From: Aestuariicoccus sp032586235
GTDB taxonomy: Bacteria; Pseudomonadota; Alphaproteobacteria; Rhodobacterales; Rhodobacteraceae
DNA length: 26,883 nt
Assembly (NCBI RefSeq): GCF_032586235.1
Contig: NZ_JAWHTD010000048.1
Span: 1-26,883, forward strand
Direction: 5' to 3'
Made by a program: the position numbers and the translations under genes. This document shows, in pieces, positions 22,204-26,883 of this stretch. A model generated the notes under the pieces. The model saw only the letters and a list, made by a program, of their open reading frames with translations. It was not told the DNA's origin and did no database searches. Numbering within the stretch: the stretch's first letter is position 1; every line of letters starts with the position of its first letter.

Positions 22204-23138
22204 CGTTTTGCCTCCGTCCGACTGATGAGAACGCGCAATGCCAGAACGACAATCAGGATGGCGCCTTGCGCGCCGATCTGCCAATCCGGATTGAGCCGCA
22301 GAAAGGACAAGAAAGAGCCTGCCAGTGCGAGCGTCATCGCCCCGATGACCGCGCCGGTGGGAGACACTCGCCCACCCACAAACTCCCCGCCGCCGAGGAT
22401 TACACCGGCGATTGAAAGCAATGTATAGCGCAACGCGATGTTTGCGTCAGCGGACGTGGTCAAGCCTACAAGGGCCATGCCGGATAGCACTCCGAAAAGG
22501 CCGGCCAGCGCGAACATCGCCATCTTGATCTTGAGCAGCGACCATCCGGCGCGCTCCAGAGATTTGGGATTGCCGCCTGCGCCCCGCAACACGGTGCCAA
22601 TCGCCGATCGCACAAGAAATAGATGGACAAGCCACGCAATCGCCACAGACGCGATGATCGGGAAAGGCAGGTAAGGCGGCTTCAAAGTCATCAGACTGCG
22701 CAAATAGTCCGGAGCCGCGCCGCCCGGCGTCGGCAGAACCAGAACAGCAAGGCCAAGCCACACGAAAGACATGCCAAGTGTCACGACAATGGATGGCAGG
22801 TTGCGCAGGTGGATCACCGCCCCCAGCAACCCATAGGCAAGAATCAAGCTAAGGAGCGCCGCGACGCCCAGGAGCGGCGTGTCGTGCAGCCAGGTCGCAG
22901 TGATGCAGGCAACGAGGCTCACGAAGCCGCCGATTGAGAGGTCGAGTTCGTTGACACAAAGGATGAACATCTGAGCGATGGTCGCGAGAGCAATCGGCAC
23001 CGCGAGGTTCAGTAGCAGGTTCAGTCCGAAATAGCTCATGGTGCGAGGCTGAAGCCAAAAGATGGCAATCAGCAGGGTCGCGAGCGACAACGGGGGCAGC
23101 AGGCTGCGCAGCAGGCGCGGTGAGAGCAGCGCGCTCAT
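22200..23138 (-). CDS. Sugar ABC transporter permease (RbsC-like), first
   Basis: The protein has 312 aa from ATG 23138, overlapping the ATPase gene stop (ATGA); an upstream in-frame extension would lie inside the ATPase gene. It has about nine or ten membrane segments, the loop AQMFILCVNELDLSIGGFVSLVA (about 54-76), and the EAA-like GAGGNPKSLERAGWSLLKIKMAMFALAGLFGV (about 186-217). It is the partner of the next permease. Both belong to the RbsC/XylH-type family that transports monosaccharides. Which sugar is moved cannot be read from these sequences. Confidence 0.93.
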   Translation of the reverse strand: MSALLSPRLLRSLLPPLSLATLLIAIFWLQPRTMSYFGLNLLLNLAVPIALATIAQMFILCVNELDLSIGGFVSLVACITATWLHDTPLLGVAALLSLILAYGLLGAVIHLRNLPSIVVTLGMSFVWLGLAVLVLPTPGGAAPDYLRSLMTLKPPYLPFPIIASVAIAWLVHLFLVRSAIGTVLRGAGGNPKSLERAGWSLLKIKMAMFALAGLFGVLSGMALVGLTTSADANIALRYTLLSIAGVILGGGEFVGGRVSPTGAVIGAMTLALAGSFLSFLRLNPDWQIGAQGAILIVVLALRVLISRTEAKR

Positions 23139-24598
23139 TCGTCCGCCCGGAACGAGGCGTGTAGCACCCGCTCCTCCGTCATCTCGGCCCGCGGCAGGTC
23201 CGCCACGATCGCCCCCTCCCGGAAAACATAGACGTGGTCGCAATTGCGCAGCTCATCCATCTCGGTCGTGTACCACAGGAAGGTACGCCCTTTCGCTGCC
23301 TCTTCACGGATCATGCTGTAGACCTCCTGCTTGGTGCCCACGTCCACGCCGCGCATAGGGTCGTCCATGACAATTATGCTCGCCGGAGAACCGAGCGCTC
23401 TGGCAAAGAGGGCCTTTTGCTGATTTCCGCCGGAAAGCGACAAGATCGGCTGGTCAACGTCCGGTGTGCGGATGCCGATATGGTCTTTCCATCCCTCTGC
23501 AAAGGAATGAGCCCGGCAATGGTTCAGCAAGACCCCGTCGAGAAACTGCCGAAGCGAACCAATGGAGATATTCTCGGCAATTGACCAAAGCGGAAAGACC
23601 CCGTCGCTTTGCCGGTCTCCGGCCACCAGAGCCACCTCTCCCGTCACATTCGATCCTAGGCTCTGGTCGAAGACCTGGACCAGCAATTCGGTTTGCCCTT
23701 GACCCGAAAGACCGGCAAGGCCGACCACTTCTCCTTTGTGCGCTGAAAGTGTCATGCTTCTGTCGATGTTCGGCTTCGCTCTCACGACCAAAGGCGAGGT
23801 CTCGCGTATCGAGGCTGCAGACACGGTATCAGTCGGGGCATCTTCGGCGACGCTACCCATGGCAGACACCAGAGAATTCCGGTCGAATGCCTTTGCCAAA
23901 TCCAAGGTGACAATTCCGCCATCGCGCATAACGGCGATGCGGTCGGACGTGTCCAGGATCTCCCCCAGCAAGTGCGAAATCAGAACGCATGTCCCACCGC
24001 GTTCGACATAGCGGCGGACGTGATCGAGAAGCTTGCTCGCCGCGACCCCGTCGAGTGAAGAGGTTGGTTCGTCAAGAATGACGACGCGCGCTTCGGCATC
24101 CGTGACTGCAAACGCGCGCGCGATCTCGACCATCTGGCGCCTCGCGATCGACAGATCCCCGACTACGTCATCGGTGGAGATGCTGTGACCGGGAAACACC
24201 TCGTCAAGCATCGTTCCGATCAGATTCCGCGCCGCTTTGCGCCAGCCTATACCAGCAATCGCAGGATGCGAGATGCGTGCGTTCTCTGCCACAGTCAGAT
24301 TGGGGCAGAGCGACAGTTCCTGATAGACGCAACGCACGCCATGCTGCATTGCCGTTTGCGGTGAGTACCCGCGGGTCAGGTCCGTGCCTCCGATCTTGAT
24401 CGTGCCGCCATCGGGCAAGAGGTTGCCCGACAATACGCTCATTAGAGTCGACTTGCCCGCGCCATTGTGGCCGACCAGCCCCATGCATTCACCGGGCATC
24501 AGCTCAAGCGTCACGCCATCCAGAGCCCGAACGGCGCCAAAATTCTTTTCGACGCCGTCCAGTTGAATGATCGGGTTGCGTGCCGCGACCATGCGCAT
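23135..24598 (-). CDS. Sugar ABC transporter ATP-binding protein (RbsA-like, two ABC domains)
   Basis: This 487-aa protein carries two fused ATPase domains. The first has GHNGAGKST (43-51, Walker A), a divergent signature LSIARRQMVEIARA, and VVILDEPTSS (Walker B). The second has a degenerate Walker A region (GLAGLSGQGQTE), an intact LSGGNQQKALFARAL signature, and IIVMDDPMRGVDVGTK. This asymmetry is normal for RbsA/XylG/MglA proteins. It powers sugar import through the two permeases. ATG 24598 is used; a second in-frame ATG two codons later is equally possible because no clear ribosome binding site precedes either. A 17-bp spacer separates it from the binding-protein gene. Confidence 0.94.
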   Translation of the reverse strand: MRMVAARNPIIQLDGVEKNFGAVRALDGVTLELMPGECMGLVGHNGAGKSTLMSVLSGNLLPDGGTIKIGGTDLTRGYSPQTAMQHGVRCVYQELSLCPNLTVAENARISHPAIAGIGWRKAARNLIGTMLDEVFPGHSISTDDVVGDLSIARRQMVEIARAFAVTDAEARVVILDEPTSSLDGVAASKLLDHVRRYVERGGTCVLISHLLGEILDTSDRIAVMRDGGIVTLDLAKAFDRNSLVSAMGSVAEDAPTDTVSAASIRETSPLVVRAKPNIDRSMTLSAHKGEVVGLAGLSGQGQTELLVQVFDQSLGSNVTGEVALVAGDRQSDGVFPLWSIAENISIGSLRQFLDGVLLNHCRAHSFAEGWKDHIGIRTPDVDQPILSLSGGNQQKALFARALGSPASIIVMDDPMRGVDVGTKQEVYSMIREEAAKGRTFLWYTTEMDELRNCDHVYVFREGAIVADLPRAEMTEERVLHASFRADE

Positions 24599-24615
24599 AA
24601 CCCAGCCAGCGGCGC

Positions 24616-25638
24616 TTACATCGCCTCGGCGATCACCGCCTTGGCATCATCGAGGGAATACTCGACATTGGCTACGCCACCTTCCTCGGTATTTGCGAGG
24701 TTTTCCTCGAGATTGTCCTGATCGATGCGCAGGAAAGGTACGGTTAGATCCTTCGGCACATCGGCGCCGTCCAGCACTTGCTGCGCCACCCAGAAGGCCA
24801 ATGTCGAGACACCCGGCGCAATTGAGACCGACATGGTCTCGTAGCCGTTGGCATCCTTCTGTTCCTTCCACCAGGTCAGCTCGTCATGTCGGTTGCCCAT
24901 GACGATCACCGGCATGTCGCGCCCCGAGGCCGCGATGGCCTGCGCCGCGCCGTAGCCGTCGCCGCCCTGGGTCACAACGCCGACGATGTCCGGCAGCGAG
25001 GGCAGGATGCCGGCCACTGCCTTCTGCGCAACGTCCTGCGCCCAGTTGCCGTGAACCGATCCGACGATTTCGAACTTGCCGGTGTCGGCCACACCCTCAT
25101 GGATGCCTGCGCTAATCTCGTCATCGACGAAAACCCCGGCTAGGCCGCGGATTTCCAGCAGGTTCCCACCATCCGGAAGACGGTCGGCTAAGTAGAGCAC
25201 CTCGTCCTTGCCCATCTGTTTGAAATCGACCGCGATACGCCAGGCGCAAGGCTCTGTGACAATCCCGTCGAAAGACACGACCGTTACCCCGGCATCGCAA
25301 GCCTCGCGCACGGCGCCGTTCAGACCTTCGGGCGACGCGGCGTTGATCACGATCGCGTCATAGCCCTGCAGGATAAGGTTCTGGATCTGCGCGGCCTGTT
25401 CTGTGACCTGGTTCTCGGCCGTGGTAAAGGCATCTGCCTCCGCAACCACGCCGTCTTCGACGGCCTGGCCCGTCACTTTTTCCCAGCTGCGCAGCATTGC
25501 TTGCCGCCAAGAATTGCCCGCATAGTTGTTGGACAGCGCAATACGCTTGTCCGCCGTGTCTGCGAAGGCGACTGTTGCCCCCAAGGCGGCGACCAGCGCC
25601 ACGCTTGAAAGTAAAGCCGATTTTCCGAAATGGGTCAT
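24616..25638 (-). CDS. Sugar ABC transporter substrate-binding protein
   Basis: This protein has 340 aa. ATG 25638 is preceded by GGGAGGAGA and gives a Sec signal peptide (about 1-27, ending TVAFA); an earlier in-frame ATG at 25722 adds 28 non-signal residues. The mature protein is a Peripla_BP_4-type periplasmic binding protein with IALSNNYAGNSWRQAML near its start, AAQIQNLILQGYDAIVINAASPEGL, and GVVTQGGDGYGAAQAI. It captures a sugar in the periplasm for the RbsA/RbsC-type complex. It leads the five-gene minus-strand operon, so the operon promoter is in 25639-25937. The sugar is unknown; the downstream lactonase points to an aldose or its lactone. Confidence 0.92.
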   Translation of the reverse strand: MTHFGKSALLSSVALVAALGATVAFADTADKRIALSNNYAGNSWRQAMLRSWEKVTGQAVEDGVVAEADAFTTAENQVTEQAAQIQNLILQGYDAIVINAASPEGLNGAVREACDAGVTVVSFDGIVTEPCAWRIAVDFKQMGKDEVLYLADRLPDGGNLLEIRGLAGVFVDDEISAGIHEGVADTGKFEIVGSVHGNWAQDVAQKAVAGILPSLPDIVGVVTQGGDGYGAAQAIAASGRDMPVIVMGNRHDELTWWKEQKDANGYETMSVSIAPGVSTLAFWVAQQVLDGADVPKDLTVPFLRIDQDNLEENLANTEEGGVANVEYSLDDAKAVIAEAM

Positions 25639-25937
25639 GGGTCTCCTCCCCCTTGATCTCACCCAACCGAAGGCTGCAGAATTTTCCGGCTCCGTTGCAA
25701 AGACCGCATCGCTCGCCCTCACGCATGCTGCGCCTAACGTTGGACTTCAAATTCCTATCGGTTCTGAAAGTCGCATTTATGATTTTTATCAATTCATCGC
25801 CTCGGCTGTCGGCGTCTACCAAGCTCTCGAAATATTCTCCCCGGCGGATTTTTGGTTAAAAAGGTCAGCCTACGCACGAACGGCGGTTTCCGCCGGTACT
25901 AGACGTTCGCCGAAATCGACGCTGTGACCGGAGCTGG
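25639..25937 (-). promoter_or_regulatory. Upstream region of the sugar importer operon
   Basis: This 299-bp stretch has no gene. It must hold the minus-strand operon promoter. TGAT-TTTT-ATCA (25780-25791) is a small palindrome that could be an operator, and on the minus strand TTGATA inside it resembles a -35 box. GGCTCCGTTGCAAAG at 25688-25702 closely resembles an IS6-family terminal repeat (IS6100 type GGCTCTGTTGCAAA), perhaps a relic. No regulator gene is linked to the operon. Confidence 0.4.
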
Positions 25938-26105
25938 GACGAAGGCGCCATTTCGCCAACTCTTATCCATACTCCCCTGTCGATCACGGGCCAGCGATAT
26001 ACCAGGCCATCGATCGAAGCGCTGAGGCCGGCGATGGAGACGGTTTGCGGTGAACTGAAAAGTCGCCTCGCCGCGCCTAGGCTCTCCACGACCGACCTTG
26101 GATAG
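25938..26105 (+). pseudogene. C-terminal remnant of a second tyrosine integrase
   Basis: From 25968 the plus strand encodes HTPLSITGQRYTRPSIEALR and continues PAMETVCGELKSRL to a TAG stop at 26103-26105. This aligns with the final residues of the intact integrase (HTPLSITGQRYMKPSLDALR then PAMGTVCNQLQKR), including the active-site His and Tyr. Upstream of about 25938 the similarity disappears, so the catalytic Arg residues and both N-terminal domains are gone. The remnant is homologous but diverged, so it comes from a related integrase, not from a recent duplication. It has the same orientation as the intact gene and cannot be active. Confidence 0.85.
26019..26037 (+). repeat. 19-bp direct repeat, copy 2 (in integrase remnant)
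   Basis: This is the second copy of GCGCTGAGGCCGGCGATGG, identical to 20142-20160. The two copies lie 5.9 kb apart in direct orientation and enclose the SMP-30/ABC operon. Confidence 0.8.
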
Positions 26106-26343
26106 TTTCGGAACCTCTGCCGCTATGTCCTCCCCCAAGTAATCCAAATTCCCAAACAGACTTGCGGGGGCCAAAAATCAAAGTAATACTGATTCTAGGA
26201 GCCGGTCCTCTGACAAGATCAGCCGTCCGGTTTCGAGTTCGGCATGTGCCGGCGTTTCGCCCGCCTTGCTGCGCGTCTAGGGCCTCGCTTTTCGCGAGTG
26301 CCTTATCCGTTGCAGCCGGCCTTCGGGTCGCAAGGTGAGACGT

Positions 26344-26601
26344 ATGAACATGGCACGACAAAACATCCTCAGAAAAACTGACTCCAGCGATGGGTATTCC
26401 CCTCATTGGCTGATGACGCGCGGCGATGTTGCACGGGTCTTCGGCTTGAGCAAACGGTGGCTGGAAGTGGCTGCCTGCCGGGGCGAAGGCCCGCCGATCG
26501 TGCGCATTTCTTCCCGGATGGTGCGCTACAGGTTCCGTGACGTTGAAGAGTGGATCGCGTCTCAGGTTGATCATGGTTCTGGTGGGGAGGTCTCGAAATG
26601 A
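26344..26601 (+). CDS. Small HTH protein, AlpA/excisionase-like
   Basis: The protein has 85 aa from ATG 26344, with AAGGTGAG just upstream; a GTG at 26335 is an alternative start. Residues about 22-75 form a MerR/AlpA-type winged HTH: LMTRGDVARVFGLSKRWLEVAACRGEGPP, then the wing VRISSRMVRYRFRDVEEWIAS. Such proteins are recombination directionality factors or activators of integrase genes in islands and prophages. The stop overlaps the next HTH gene (ATGA). The adjacent integrase remnant suggests this pair once belonged to the same element as the lost integrase. Confidence 0.8.
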   Translation: MNMARQNILRKTDSSDGYSPHWLMTRGDVARVFGLSKRWLEVAACRGEGPPIVRISSRMVRYRFRDVEEWIASQVDHGSGGEVSK

Positions 26602-26792
26602 CCGCCCCTCGGAAACCTGTGTTTGAACCGCTACTGACCATCCAGGACGTGGCAGGTGTTTTGAAATGTTCGGCGAAGACCGTCCAGCGCCGCATCGAGA
26701 CCGGTGATCTGCCCGTTGTACGTGATGGCCGGATGATCCGCGTGCATCCTGCGGACCTCGATCGATACATCAGGCAACGGCGGGGGATGTGA
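26598..26792 (+). CDS. Small HTH protein, excisionase family
   Basis: The protein has 64 aa, nearly all one HTH_17 domain: LLTIQDVAGVLKCSAKTVQR, then RIETGDLPVVRDGRMIRVHPADLDRYI. It is typical of Xis-like or DNA-binding proteins of mobile elements. Its ATG overlaps the stop of the preceding HTH gene, and GGGGAGG lies upstream, so the two are co-translated. It probably binds element DNA to steer excision or regulates the following genes, which lie outside the window. A GCGGAGG near 26865-26872 hints at another gene starting past the right edge. Confidence 0.8.
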   Translation: MTAPRKPVFEPLLTIQDVAGVLKCSAKTVQRRIETGDLPVVRDGRMIRVHPADLDRYIRQRRGM

Positions 26793-26883
26793 CTGATGGT
26801 GTCCCCTAAAGTCCTGATAAGTAACGCTTTCCAAGCATCTCGGGAAACTGTGCCTATCAGTCTGAGCGGAGGATTGTCTGCTA

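Larger units (their letters stand above)
18997..26883. mobile_element. Integrated genomic island (left end at tRNA-Gly; right end outside window)
   Basis: The left boundary is the break in the tRNA-Gly gene. Inside are a tyrosine integrase 127 bp from the break, a sugar ABC importer operon with an SMP-30-family gene, a C-terminal integrase remnant and two small excisionase-like HTH genes. The right attachment site and the missing 3' half of the tRNA are not in the window, so the full extent is unknown. The two integrase sequences suggest that more than one element has inserted here. Confidence 0.6.

Noticed and set aside
26827..26835. CTTTCCAAG, similar to the tRNA-Gly break point CCTTCCAAG at 18989-18997, considered as a second attachment site
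   Set aside because: No tRNA 3' half follows (the next bases are CATCTCGGG), and a match of this length is expected by chance.
1..26883. CRISPR arrays, rRNA genes or complete tRNA genes
   Set aside because: I saw no regularly spaced direct repeats, no rRNA sequence, and only the truncated tRNA-Gly.

Overview
The window looks like chromosomal DNA of an alphaproteobacterium, most likely a marine Rhodobacteraceae (Roseobacter-type) bacterium. The support is GC-rich coding sequence, closely packed operons with ATGA junctions, a TRAP transporter next to a tripartite tricarboxylate transporter, an alphaproteobacterial-type tRNA-Gly sequence, and an IS6-family element. This assignment comes from gene content only, with no marker gene or database comparison.

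Region 1 (about 394-5334) is a divergent unit. On the minus strand a MarR regulator is translationally coupled to a class III CoA-transferase. On the plus strand lies a complete tripartite tricarboxylate transporter (TctC, TctB, TctA-type genes). The space between them holds a near-perfect 20-bp palindrome, a good operator candidate. I infer a regulated 'import a carboxylate, then activate it as a CoA thioester' module with unknown substrate. Region 2 (5958-12633) has a divergent FCD-type GntR regulator with an apparent second N-terminal HTH, a three-gene TRAP transporter (DctP/Q/M), and then mannonate dehydratase, a PfkB-family sugar kinase and KDPG aldolase. The three enzymes form the lower hexuronate branch: mannonate to 2-keto-3-deoxygluconate (KDG), to KDPG, to pyruvate plus glyceraldehyde-3-phosphate. 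The upper-branch isomerase and reductase are absent here, so the imported compound may be mannonate or a hexuronate processed by genes elsewhere.

Region 3 (12717-16810) is an envelope-related cluster: a secreted protein with a PliG-like domain and two SH3b domains, a 103-aa glycine-zipper membrane protein, and a large MscS-type mechanosensitive channel, with elaborate stem-loops between the last two. An IS6-family insertion sequence (about 16855-17637) follows, then a minus-strand luciferase-like flavin oxidoreductase.

Region 4 (18960 to the right edge) is an integrated element. A tRNA-Gly(TCC) gene with a recognisable promoter is cut in its anticodon loop after about 38 nt. A complete tyrosine recombinase starts 127 bp further on. 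Then comes a minus-strand five-gene operon for a ribose-type sugar ABC importer with an SMP-30/gluconolactonase-family protein. It is followed by the C-terminal remnant of a second, homologous integrase and two overlapping small HTH (AlpA/excisionase-like) genes. The sugar cassette is therefore bracketed by an intact integrase and a fragment of a related one, which share a 19-bp direct repeat. This suggests stacked or tandem islands at one tRNA site. The orphan 5' tRNA half and the integrase duplication are the most unusual observations. The right end of the island is outside the window.
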